A stretch of 24,128 bases of DNA from Candidatus Blautia equi (lineage in GTDB: Bacteria; Bacillota; Clostridia; Lachnospirales; Lachnospiraceae), in the NCBI GenBank assembly GCA_018064695.1, contig JAGHUU010000308.1:1-24128 (forward strand). The letters run 5' to 3'. The notes beneath the pieces were generated by a model. It worked only from the letters and a program-made list of their open reading frames with translations. It searched no databases and was not told the DNA's origin. A program made the translations under genes and the position numbers. Positions 7,615-15,043 of the stretch are shown here, piece by piece. Numbering within the stretch: the first letter of the stretch is position 1; the number at the start of each line of letters is the position of its first letter.

Positions 7615-9168
7615 TCAGGCAAACTCAATGGCATCAAATGCCTCTGCTGCAAATTCATCAAATCCATCCATGGCATCTCCGGTAGCGCACAGCTGGTAAA
7701 TAAAGTCATTCAGGTCAGTCAGCATGAAGAAAGCTTTTGCCGCGTAAGGCTCCTCGCCCTCCTCATTCTGCCAGGAAAGTTCAAATACCGGATAAGTGTA
7801 TTTTTCAGAGAGCGCCTCATTTTCTCCAACCTTCACATCCGCAGGCATGCCGTTATTCACGCCGCTGATCTGCTGGATCAGATACTCCTCAAAGGTAAGT
7901 CCTGTGATATCCGCAGCCGGAAGGGAGGTGTTCACGATGGTAGTGAGGCCGTCCGCTGTGAGGGAGGAATAATAATAGGTGCCGTCCTCATGCTCCTCGG
8001 ATACCAGCTCTTTTGCTCCGTCAAATGCAGGCGGGATCAGCAGGCTGATATTCATTTCTTCCATCTCACCCATATCCCAGTCAAACTCATAGTCGCTGTA
8101 GTCAATAGGCACGATAGGACCAAAGGTTCCTTCCATCTCATCCTCGGTGCACATCACGCCGTCCACGTCCATGCCAAGGCGCAGGCTAAAGAATTCACCG
8201 TTCAGCTCAAAGATATAGCCGTCTTTTTCTCCGACCTTACCCTCTTCTGCAAAGACAAACTCAGCGCCGGTCTCCTCAATAAGCTCCTCGAGATAGATGC
8301 GGAAGCCAAGCTCTGCCTGCTCCTTTGTCTCGATCACATCTGTTTTCTCCGGAAACTCCTCATAGTAGGCGCTTCCAAAATAAGGCAGTGTGGAAAGCTC
8401 TACCTTTTCAAGCACCAGTGGATTCTTCTCCTCATCGGTATACCAGATATTGGCATACTCCAGATTATAGCGGAGGGTCTCGGTGAGGGAATCCAGCATA
8501 GACCACTGGATCTCCTCATAGGATTCAAAGACTGTATCCACAAGATCCATATCCTGGAATCCGGCTATCATAGTGCTGTCATCTTTCCACACAACGCGAA
8601 GGCCTTCATCGGTGGTCTCACACTCTATGGAAAAAGCAAAGCCGGTCAGTGCGGAAAGGCCTTCCGCCAGGCTCTCCGGCGTCATATCACCGTCATAGAT
8701 CTCCTCGCGCTTCTCACCCTTCACATAGGTAACAAGAACAGGCTCGTACATATCGTCAAAGTACATCTCATCATCGAGAGGAAACTCCTCGTCGGTGTTC
8801 CAGTCCTCCTCGCCATCCATGAAGAGGTCATCCTCTTCCCAGACAGCACCGTCGGACTCAAAGTAATCGGTTCCTTCAATGTAGTAGTCCTCACCGGATC
8901 CGATATAGACATCCTGCTGTCCATCCCAGTACCACACATCGCCCTTGGAATCATACCAGGCGTATGGGATGGAGACATCCTCCATAGGGTCGCCGCCCTC
9001 TATCATATCCACCGGGCCCATATTCTCATATTCAGTTCCGTTCCACTCATAGAGGTCTCCCTTCTCGTCCACCCAGGCTCCATGGTAGTCATCTTCTGCC
9101 ATGGCTGCCGCGGAAGGCATCACAAGGGAAGCAATGAGCAGCATAGTCATAACCAGTCTTTTTTTCAT
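7615..9168 (-). CDS. Secreted acidic protein of unknown function
   Basis: A 517-residue protein with a clear signal peptide (MKKRLVMTMLLIASLVMPSA), cleaved probably after AMA at residue 24. No lipobox Cys, sortase motif or C-terminal membrane segment is visible, so it should be released or loosely held. The mature protein is very rich in Asp and Glu. Two 14-residue repeats near the N-terminus, AWVDEKGDLYEWNG (31-44) and AWYDSKGDVWYWDG (70-83), are 39 residues apart; a weaker third may follow near 106-119. The rest looks like mixed alpha/beta domains that I do not recognise. GAGGAGG lies seven bases before the ATG. It begins 30 bp after the DUF1667 gene, so it may be the last gene of the flavoenzyme operon, although a role in that pathway is not evident. 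Confidence 0.85.
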   Translation of the reverse strand: MKKRLVMTMLLIASLVMPSAAAMAEDDYHGAWVDEKGDLYEWNGTEYENMGPVDMIEGGDPMEDVSIPYAWYDSKGDVWYWDGQQDVYIGSGEDYYIEGTDYFESDGAVWEEDDLFMDGEEDWNTDEEFPLDDEMYFDDMYEPVLVTYVKGEKREEIYDGDMTPESLAEGLSALTGFAFSIECETTDEGLRVVWKDDSTMIAGFQDMDLVDTVFESYEEIQWSMLDSLTETLRYNLEYANIWYTDEEKNPLVLEKVELSTLPYFGSAYYEEFPEKTDVIETKEQAELGFRIYLEELIEETGAEFVFAEEGKVGEKDGYIFELNGEFFSLRLGMDVDGVMCTEDEMEGTFGPIVPIDYSDYEFDWDMGEMEEMNISLLIPPAFDGAKELVSEEHEDGTYYYSSLTADGLTTIVNTSLPAADITGLTFEEYLIQQISGVNNGMPADVKVGENEALSEKYTYPVFELSWQNEEGEEPYAAKAFFMLTDLNDFIYQLCATGDAMDGFDEFAAEAFDAIEFA

Positions 9169-9198
9169 AAACGATCCTCCTCGATCACATCATTATCA

Positions 9199-9561
9199 TC
9201 AGCTGCGTGAAACAGCCTTTGTCACGATCACGTCACAGCCGCAGCCAAGAACATCCGAAATCACTACGGTGCCGGCTTCTACCGGTGCTGTGAGGGAGAC
9301 TTTTCTGATCTCCGCCATCACATCAAAGATACGTTCCTTTGGCACCGGGCCGGAGGTACGTACGCTGGCCAGCGGCAGTTCTCCGTTTAAAACTGTAACA
9401 GAAGAAGTCACGGTACGTTTTGGTGCTGTGAGCTCCTGCGTCACATAATCAGCGCCCTTGTCACAGGTATTTCCTGTTATAGAGATGATCTTATTATCCT
9501 GAAGTTCTGCCCGGATCTCGCATCCGTTCGGGCAGATAATACATGTAAAATCCTTTGTCAT
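9199..9561 (-). CDS. DUF1667 Cys-rich protein, partner of the FAD dehydrogenases
   Basis: A 120-residue protein of the DUF1667 family, commonly the third gene after GlpA-like and GlpB-like flavoproteins in anaerobic Firmicutes. Conserved Cys are C7, C10, C14 (CIICPNGC), C33 and a late pair C107 and C109. The first group resembles the N-terminal iron-sulfur binding segment of molybdopterin oxidoreductases, so an Fe-S or electron-transfer role is likely but not shown. Its ATG overlaps the upstream stop codon in an ATGA arrangement (9558-9561), so translation is coupled and a stoichiometric complex is plausible. No membrane anchor is visible, unlike true GlpC. Confidence 0.92.
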   Translation of the reverse strand: MTKDFTCIICPNGCEIRAELQDNKIISITGNTCDKGADYVTQELTAPKRTVTSSVTVLNGELPLASVRTSGPVPKERIFDVMAEIRKVSLTAPVEAGTVVISDVLGCGCDVIVTKAVSRS

Positions 9562-10790
9562 CTGATCAGCACCTCCAGATCACCTTCCCCGCAGATTTCC
9601 TCTGCCTTAAGGGCTATATTCAGCATTTCCGCAGGAATTGCCTTTTTCAGTTTTCTTGTTTTGATTACTTCCCCGTTCTGGCGGATCTCAAGAACCGCAT
9701 CACGGAATCTTCTGGTCACACGCATGGAAAGGGTGACTGCTTTTCCCGGCATGATCTTCTGCGGAACGGTATGTCCCACGCCGTCACCGGCTTTTACGGA
9801 GATGGCACATGCTGGCAGGCCATCGTTATTCAGATACTCTGCCACACCCCTTGCCATAGCCTCGGCCTCAAGGGAAACAAAATCTACCAGGTCATGCACG
9901 TGAAGCACGTTGCCGGCAGCAAAGATGCCGTCCTGACTTGTCTGAAAGAATGCGTCTGTCACAGCGCCTCTGGTTCTTGGATCCAGCGCTACTTCCGCAT
10001 CAATAGAAAGTTCATTTTCAGGGATCAGACCTACCGAGAGGATCAGGGTATCACAGGCATGATACTCCTCTGTTCCCGGGATCGGTTTCAGTTTTTCATC
10101 TACTTTGGAGATAGTCACACCCTCAAGTCGGCTGCTGCCGTGGATCTCTGTTACGGTATGACTTAAATGCAGCGGAATATCATAATCGTTCAGACACTGC
10201 TGGATATTTCTTGGAAGTCCGCTTGGGTTTGGAAGCACCTCATACACAGCCTGCACATGGGCGCCCTCCAGCGTCATACGTCTGGCCATGATCATGCCGA
10301 TATCGCCGGATCCCAGGATGATCACCTCTTTGCCCGGCATACGGTTGTAAAGGTTCATGTAAGCCTGTGCCACGCCGGCGGTATAAACACCTGCCGGACG
10401 CTCTCCCGGAATGCCAAGGGCACCTCTGGTTCTCTCACGGCATCCCATGGCAAGGATCACAGCCTTTGCCTGATACTCTTTCAGACCATCCGGTGCTGCC
10501 GCTGTAACCTTTTTGTCAGGAGTAAGCTCGATCACTGATGTATTGGTGAGATATGGGATCTGTTTTTCGTTGATCTCTTTGATAAAGCGGGCAATGTATT
10601 CCGGGCCGCTTAAGGTCTCCCCAAAGCGGGTCAGACCAAAGCCGTCATGGATGCACTGTCTTAAGATGCCGCCCAGCATCTTTTCACGCTCCAGGATCAG
10701 CACGTCTTTGATGCCCAGATTATAAAGCTCCAGAGCTGCGGCAAGACCGGCAGGGCCTCCGCCAATGATAATGACGTCTCTCTTTTCCAT
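9558..10790 (-). CDS. FAD/NAD(P)-dependent pyridine-nucleotide-disulfide type oxidoreductase
   Basis: A 410-residue flavoprotein. An N-terminal FAD-binding Rossmann motif GGGPAG (10-15) and a central second dinucleotide site, IILGSGDIGM (near 155-165), are separated by a segment with the ATG-like VILAMGCRER. GIFAAGNVLHVHDLV is the C-terminal FAD-contact motif. It lacks the CxxxxC redox disulfide near the N-terminus. In Firmicutes such proteins pair with a GlpA-like FAD subunit and a DUF1667 protein, forming a three-part dehydrogenase for glycerol-3-phosphate or other hydroxy or amino acids; HcnB-type subunits are also related. GAGGAGGG lies about nine bases before the ATG, and the upstream gene ends two bases earlier. 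The specific substrate cannot be assigned. Confidence 0.92.
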   Translation of the reverse strand: MEKRDVIIIGGGPAGLAAALELYNLGIKDVLILEREKMLGGILRQCIHDGFGLTRFGETLSGPEYIARFIKEINEKQIPYLTNTSVIELTPDKKVTAAAPDGLKEYQAKAVILAMGCRERTRGALGIPGERPAGVYTAGVAQAYMNLYNRMPGKEVIILGSGDIGMIMARRMTLEGAHVQAVYEVLPNPSGLPRNIQQCLNDYDIPLHLSHTVTEIHGSSRLEGVTISKVDEKLKPIPGTEEYHACDTLILSVGLIPENELSIDAEVALDPRTRGAVTDAFFQTSQDGIFAAGNVLHVHDLVDFVSLEAEAMARGVAEYLNNDGLPACAISVKAGDGVGHTVPQKIMPGKAVTLSMRVTRRFRDAVLEIRQNGEVIKTRKLKKAIPAEMLNIALKAEEICGEGDLEVLIR

Positions 10791-10792
10791 GA

Positions 10793-12253
10793 TCAGATAC
10801 CCTCCTCTCTCACCTTTCCTGTAAGGATCCAGGAATCGGATTTGTTATATTTGATCTCCTCCGCCTTAAGGCCGCACTCCTTCTCGATGAGCTGTTCAAT
10901 TCTCATCTGGCAGTAGCCGCCCTGGCAGCGTCCCATCATGGAGCGGGTACGATATTTGATGCCCACCATGGTGTGTACGCCCAGAGGATTGTGAATGGCT
11001 TTCAGGATCTCCGCCTTTGTAACCTTCTGGCAGCGGCAGATCACTTCCCCGTAGTCCGGGTCTTTTTCGATCATGGCCGCACGCTCTTCGTTACTCATTT
11101 TTTCAAAGCGGGCAATGCCCTCTCTTCTTGGATTGAAATCCGGATTCGGGATCAGCTCCTCTCTCTCCGCGATCATGGATACTACGTATCTTCCGATCGG
11201 TACAGCGGAGGTGAGACCCGGAGACTCAATGCCCACCAGGTTCACCGCGTTCGGGGCAATGTCCTCTCTCATCTCGATCTTGAAATCCTGGATCTTGCCG
11301 TTTTCATCCACCCACTTAGGCAGGATGCCGGAATAGTTTCTTATATACTCCGGTTTAAAGATATACGGCCAGATATCCGATGCGCTCTCCGCCAGGTAAT
11401 CCATATGCTCCTGCGGCACGCCGTAATAGGTGAAGTCGGTAACATTGATGGCATTCGGGCCAACAATGACATTGCCGTCAGTAGTGTTGGTGACATGAAT
11501 GCCCATATATGTGTTGCTTGGAACCGGATAGATAGGCATCGGCAGATTTTTGCCGGTGCGCTGATCCAGAATAATATAGTCACCCTTGGAGCCGATCACG
11601 TGATATCCGGTAATGCCCAGCATATCAGAGATCTTTCCGCAGCCAAGACCTGCACTGTTTACCACATAGCGGGTGCGGAAGACCTCGCCGGAAGCGGTGA
11701 TCTCATACACGCCGTCTTTTCTTGTAATGGCAGTTACCTCGTGGTTCAGGAAATACTCGGCACCGTTCTGCACTGCATTTTCTGCCAGGGCGATGGTATA
11801 GATAAACGGATCCACAACACCGCTGTTTTTGGAAAACATGGCGAATTTTCCAACTGCCGCAGGGCAGATCCTGTGAAGCTCTTCTTCATCGATCAGAGTC
11901 AGGTTGGTGGCGCCGTTGGCCTCACCCTGTTTCATGGTGCGCTTGAGGCTCTCCATCTCCTCCTCTGTATTTCCAACCAGCACTTTGCCGCAGCGGACAA
12001 ACGGGATATCCAGTTCCTCTGCAAGGGCATCAAAGCCGCGGTTTCCCTCCACGCAGAGTCTGGCTTTTAAAGTGCCTGTATCATAGGCAAAGCCGCCGTG
12101 GATAACGCCGGAGTTTCTGCCGCTGGTCTCATAGCACACATCTTCGTTCTTTTCCAGAACAGCCACCTTCAGCTTGTATCTGGTAAATTCTCTCGCAATG
12201 GCACTGCCTACTACACCGCCGCCGATCACGATCACGTCATACAATTCTTTCAT
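10793..12253 (-). CDS. GlpA/LhgO-like FAD-dependent oxidoreductase with C-terminal BFD [2Fe-2S] domain
   Basis: A 486-residue protein. It starts with the FAD-binding motif IGGGVVGSA (10-18), followed by YETSGRNSGVIHGGF, typical of the DAO superfamily (glycerol-3-phosphate dehydrogenase, L-2-hydroxyglutarate oxidase). The C-terminal BFD-like domain has four Cys, C406-x-C408 and C443-x4-C448, expected to bind a [2Fe-2S] cluster. It likely oxidises a hydroxy or amino acid and hands electrons to its partners. Without a glycerol kinase or facilitator nearby, glycerol-3-phosphate is not certain. GGAGG is five to six bases before the ATG. It is the first gene of the operon and is divergent from a GntR/FCD regulator, which probably controls it. 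Confidence 0.93.
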   Translation of the reverse strand: MKELYDVIVIGGGVVGSAIAREFTRYKLKVAVLEKNEDVCYETSGRNSGVIHGGFAYDTGTLKARLCVEGNRGFDALAEELDIPFVRCGKVLVGNTEEEMESLKRTMKQGEANGATNLTLIDEEELHRICPAAVGKFAMFSKNSGVVDPFIYTIALAENAVQNGAEYFLNHEVTAITRKDGVYEITASGEVFRTRYVVNSAGLGCGKISDMLGITGYHVIGSKGDYIILDQRTGKNLPMPIYPVPSNTYMGIHVTNTTDGNVIVGPNAINVTDFTYYGVPQEHMDYLAESASDIWPYIFKPEYIRNYSGILPKWVDENGKIQDFKIEMREDIAPNAVNLVGIESPGLTSAVPIGRYVVSMIAEREELIPNPDFNPRREGIARFEKMSNEERAAMIEKDPDYGEVICRCQKVTKAEILKAIHNPLGVHTMVGIKYRTRSMMGRCQGGYCQMRIEQLIEKECGLKAEEIKYNKSDSWILTGKVREEGI

Positions 12254-12284
12254 TGTGTACCTCCAGTCATCTATTTGTCAAAAG

Positions 12285-12297
12285 ATTGACTATCAAT
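12285..12297. promoter_or_regulatory. Candidate GntR operator ATTGA-CTA-TCAAT
   Basis: A perfect palindrome with 5-bp arms and a 3-base centre. It covers the -35 box of the regulator's own promoter and touches the -10 box of the divergent flavoenzyme promoter. FCD-type GntR proteins typically bind short palindromes of this size between themselves and their target operon. Assignment to this regulator is inferred from position. Confidence 0.45.
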
Positions 12298-12314
12298 TAT
12301 GCATATAGTATACT
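12286..12314 (+). promoter_or_regulatory. Promoter of the GntR/FCD regulator gene
   Basis: TTGACT (12286-12291) and TATACT (12309-12314) with a 17-base spacer. Start would be near 12321, about 35 bases before the chosen ATG at 12356. Confidence 0.65.
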
Positions 12315-12325
12315 CATTTTGTTAA
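12296..12325 (-). promoter_or_regulatory. Probable promoter of the flavoenzyme operon
   Basis: On the minus strand TTAACA (12325-12320) and CATAAT (12301-12296) are separated by 18 bases, each one mismatch from consensus. The predicted start is near 12289, about 36 bases before the ATG at 12253. It overlaps the opposing GntR promoter almost completely, so the two polymerases would compete. Confidence 0.55.
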
Positions 12326-12355
12326 AAAGTTTCCAGAATTCCAATGAGGTTTTTT

Positions 12356-13069
12356 ATGAATCAGCTCATCATTTTTCCAAAAATCCACAAAGAATCCAAC
12401 CGCGAATATGCTTACCGCATCCTTCGCTATAATATCATGCAGCTGAACCTTTATCCGGGCGAGACCCTGAACGAGGGGCAGATCAGCGAACAGCTGAAGG
12501 TCAGCCGTACTCCCGTCCATGAAGCTCTGATCCTTCTCCAGAATCAGAATCTGGTGACCGTCATTCCCCAGAGCGGCTCCCACGTTTCTCTCATCAGTCT
12601 GAAAAAGATCAACGAAGGTCTCTTTATGCGTCAGACTCTGGAGCCACCCATCTACCGCCAGTTATCCAGTTGTATTCCGTCAGAATACCTGGAGGAGATG
12701 CGCCAGATCATCGTAAAGACCAAAGAGACACTGGAGCGTATCCCCGATGAAAAAGCCTACAACGATCTGCTTGAGCTGGATGACCGTTTTCACAGCCTGG
12801 CTTACATAGCCGCACAGAAATCCACCATCTGGGAATGTCTGCAGACTGTCTGCTCCCATTACGACCGCATTCGCTATCAGGGCTATCTCTCCGGAGAGGA
12901 TGATCCGGTCACCAATTTTGAGGAGCACAAACGCCTCTTCCACTATCTGGTGGTGGGCGATACCCCTGATTTTGATATGGAAGCCTTTTATTTTCAGCAT
13001 ATCAGCCACTTTAAAAAGTTTTTCCCGGCATTCTACAACGCCCATCCGGAATACTTCACAGTGGAATAA
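12356..13069 (+). CDS. GntR-family regulator, FadR subfamily with FCD domain
   Basis: A 237-residue protein. The N-terminal winged helix-turn-helix includes LNEGQISEQLKVSRTPVHEA, where His replaces the usual Arg of SRTPVREAL; QSGSHVSLISL is the wing. The C-terminal all-helical FCD domain carries the metal and ligand residues: Asp and His in LDDRFHSLA, His in EEHKRLFHYL, and His in FYFQHISHF. FCD regulators usually sense small carboxylic or sugar acids. The ATG at 12356 is preferred because TGAGGT lies six bases upstream; the in-frame ATG at 12344 has no ribosome site and would overlap this one. It is divergent from the flavoenzyme operon and convergent with the TRAP genes, and probably controls one or both. 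Confidence 0.9.
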   Translation: MNQLIIFPKIHKESNREYAYRILRYNIMQLNLYPGETLNEGQISEQLKVSRTPVHEALILLQNQNLVTVIPQSGSHVSLISLKKINEGLFMRQTLEPPIYRQLSSCIPSEYLEEMRQIIVKTKETLERIPDEKAYNDLLELDDRFHSLAYIAAQKSTIWECLQTVCSHYDRIRYQGYLSGEDDPVTNFEEHKRLFHYLVVGDTPDFDMEAFYFQHISHFKKFFPAFYNAHPEYFTVE

Positions 13070-13090
13070 TTATATATTGTTTTCATGAAT

Positions 13091-13140
13091 AAAAAAACCG
13101 TTTCATAAAGATCTACCTCTTTATGAAACGGTTTTTCTTT
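13091..13140. terminator. Bidirectional terminator, GntR gene / dctM
   Basis: A perfect 19-bp stem (13093-13111 with 13118-13136) and a 6-base loop, ending in T-rich tails on both strands. It ends the GntR transcript on the plus strand and the TRAP operon on the minus strand. Confidence 0.93.
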
Positions 13141-13189
13141 TTTCTTATATGCTTTGTTTTCTTATCAAATTACAAAAGTGCTGCTGCTG

Positions 13190-14470
13190 TTATGCTCCCA
13201 TGATGAGGTTAGCCACACCAACGGTGAGGAACGGAACATAGGTAACAAGAAGCAGTACGGTGAAGTTTGCGATGAGGAAAGGAGTCAGCTCCTTAACAAC
13301 ATCTGTCAGTTTACATTCACCGATATTCGTAGCAGCGAAGAGACATACACCAACAGGTGGAGTACAAAGTCCAAGAACCAGGTTCAGAACCATGATAACA
13401 CCGAAGTGAATTGGGTCAACGCCTACAGCCAGTACTACGTTAAGAAGTACAGGGAAGAGGATCAGAATCGCTGCGATGGTCTCCATGAACATACCTACGA
13501 AGAGAAGCAGGATGTTGATGAGGAGAAGAATGATGTATTTGTTGGTGGTAAGAGCAAGCATTGCATCAGCGATCATCTGAGGGATCTGCTCTTTGGTAAG
13601 GATGTATGCAAATACGTTTGCAAGACCTACCAGAACCATGATAGCTGCAGAGGATACTGCAGTATCTTTCATACATTTCAGGAGCTTTTTGATAGTAAGC
13701 TCTTTGTAAATAAAGAATCCGCAGAGGATACCGTATACGACCGCGATGATGGATGCCTCAGTAGGAGTAGTGATACCGCCGATGATACATACCAGAATGA
13801 TGAGGGTCATAACGATTGCGAAGAAGGACTCTTTACCGGATTTTACGATCTCTTTGAGAGTAGCTCTTCTGTCTGCCTTAGGATAATGACGTTTCTTGGA
13901 GATGATGTAAGCTACGATGATCATTCCGCCGCCAAGAAGGATACCAGGGATAATACCTGCCATGAACATCTTGGATACGGAAAGGCTGGACATGGTAGCT
14001 GCCATGATCATTGGTACAGATGGAGGAATGATAGGTCCGATACAGGAGGATGCTGCTGTAACCGCGCAGGAGAAGTCAGCATCGTATCCGTCTTTTTTCA
14101 TAGCAGGGATAAGAACACCACCTACAGATACGGTATCTGCAAGAGCGGTTCCGGAAATACCTGCGAACAGCATGGATACACCTACGTTTGCAATTGCAAG
14201 ACCACCGGTGATATGACCAACGATCTTATTAACAAAACCGATCAGACGCTCGGTAATACCACCCTGGTTCATAAGACTTCCGCAGAGAACGAAGCCAGGG
14301 ATACAGAGCAGTGTGAAGGAGTCAAGTCCTGCAAAGAATCTCTGTGCATACATATATACAGACATTCCTTTGCCCAGGAAGTAAATCAGAGAGGATACAC
14401 CTAAACTGAAAGCTACCGGTACACCAAGTGCAAGGAGTACCAGGAAGGAGATAAATAATACGGCTACCAT
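13190..14470 (-). CDS. dctM: TRAP transporter large membrane subunit (DctM)
   Basis: The 426-residue large membrane component of a tripartite ATP-independent periplasmic-type transporter, which moves a carboxylate-bearing solute inward using the sodium gradient. The sequence is almost entirely hydrophobic, with about twelve helices, beginning VAVLFISFLVLLALGVPVAF. Family features include GIPGFVLCG-like VLCIPGFVLCG, SCIGPIIPPSVPMI near the middle, and PPVGVCLFAATNI toward the end. Length is normal. The gene starts two bases after the dctQ stop, with GGAGGAGAGG upstream, so it is cotranscribed and likely coupled. It ends before the 13091-13140 terminator. Substrate cannot be told from this subunit. 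Confidence 0.95.
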   Translation of the reverse strand: MVAVLFISFLVLLALGVPVAFSLGVSSLIYFLGKGMSVYMYAQRFFAGLDSFTLLCIPGFVLCGSLMNQGGITERLIGFVNKIVGHITGGLAIANVGVSMLFAGISGTALADTVSVGGVLIPAMKKDGYDADFSCAVTAASSCIGPIIPPSVPMIMAATMSSLSVSKMFMAGIIPGILLGGGMIIVAYIISKKRHYPKADRRATLKEIVKSGKESFFAIVMTLIILVCIIGGITTPTEASIIAVVYGILCGFFIYKELTIKKLLKCMKDTAVSSAAIMVLVGLANVFAYILTKEQIPQMIADAMLALTTNKYIILLLINILLLFVGMFMETIAAILILFPVLLNVVLAVGVDPIHFGVIMVLNLVLGLCTPPVGVCLFAATNIGECKLTDVVKELTPFLIANFTVLLLVTYVPFLTVGVANLIMGA

Positions 14471-14472
14471 AC

Positions 14473-14979
14473 TTATGCCTCTCCTCCTTTCTCATAAATC
14501 TCAATGTCTTTTACTACGCAGTAAATACGCATTGGGTAGCTGAGACAGTATAAACCATAAAGGATCGCTACGGAGATATAAACCTTGTTCATAGGAAGTC
14601 TCATAGCGGTGGATGCCATAGCAGGTGGGGTCAGTGCCAGAAGACCCTGTGGTCCCATAACTGCCATGAAGAATACTACGATACTGAATGCCCAGATAAT
14701 TAAGAGAACCAGAATTTTGGTATATTTCTGAAGCTTTGGTGAAAAATGAGAGGTTAATAAATCTACCCCTACATACTCATCGGTAGCTACTGCGGTGTTT
14801 CCGGCAAAGCCTACCATGAAGATGAATAAATAACGGGATGCTTCCTCAGTCCAGTTAGGGGACTTAGGCAGGAAAGTACGGCTTACGATCTGTACCAGAA
14901 CTGCACCGATAAATCCAATGAGGAAGATCACACCGATATATGCGAGTATATCGTTATAAGCTTTCATGAATTTTTTCAT
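14473..14979 (-). CDS. dctQ: TRAP transporter small membrane subunit (DctQ)
   Basis: A 168-residue protein with four hydrophobic segments, the usual size and topology of DctQ. The first segment is ILAYIGVIFLIGFIGAVLVQ. The family motif WTEEASRYLFIFMVGFAGN follows, with the conserved Glu-Glu-x-x-Arg pair at the start of helix two. It acts together with DctM in the membrane. It lies 64 bp downstream of dctP, a gap occupied by a T-tailed hairpin that should lower its expression relative to the binding protein. Confidence 0.94.
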   Translation of the reverse strand: MKKFMKAYNDILAYIGVIFLIGFIGAVLVQIVSRTFLPKSPNWTEEASRYLFIFMVGFAGNTAVATDEYVGVDLLTSHFSPKLQKYTKILVLLIIWAFSIVVFFMAVMGPQGLLALTPPAMASTAMRLPMNKVYISVAILYGLYCLSYPMRIYCVVKDIEIYEKGGEA

Positions 14980-14993
14980 ATGCTTTTCCTTCC

Positions 14994-15026
14994 AAAAAAG
15001 GCCGGTATACGAATCGCATACCGGCC
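14994..15026 (-). terminator. Intercistronic hairpin / partial terminator between dctP and dctQ
   Basis: GGCCGGTAT (15000-15008) pairs with ATACCGGCC (15018-15026). On the minus strand the stem is followed by six T (14999-14994). Because dctQ continues in the operon with its own ribosome site and no promoter I can see, this probably works as a leaky terminator or mRNA stabiliser that gives excess binding protein. Confidence 0.8.
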
Positions 15027-15043
15027 CTTATTCTCGTTAATGA

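Noticed and set aside
7588..9210. Long plus-strand open frame opposite the secreted-protein gene
   Set aside because: It mirrors the minus-strand gene, which has a signal peptide and a ribosome site. The plus-strand protein has no family features and no ribosome site.
10973..12070. Plus-strand open frame opposite the FAD/BFD oxidoreductase
   Set aside because: Antisense shadow of a gene with a clear FAD motif and Fe-S cysteines.
13154..14404. Plus-strand open frame of over 400 codons opposite dctM
   Set aside because: The translation is Cys-, His- and Asp-rich with no domain, the usual product of reading a membrane protein gene backwards; dctM is unambiguous.
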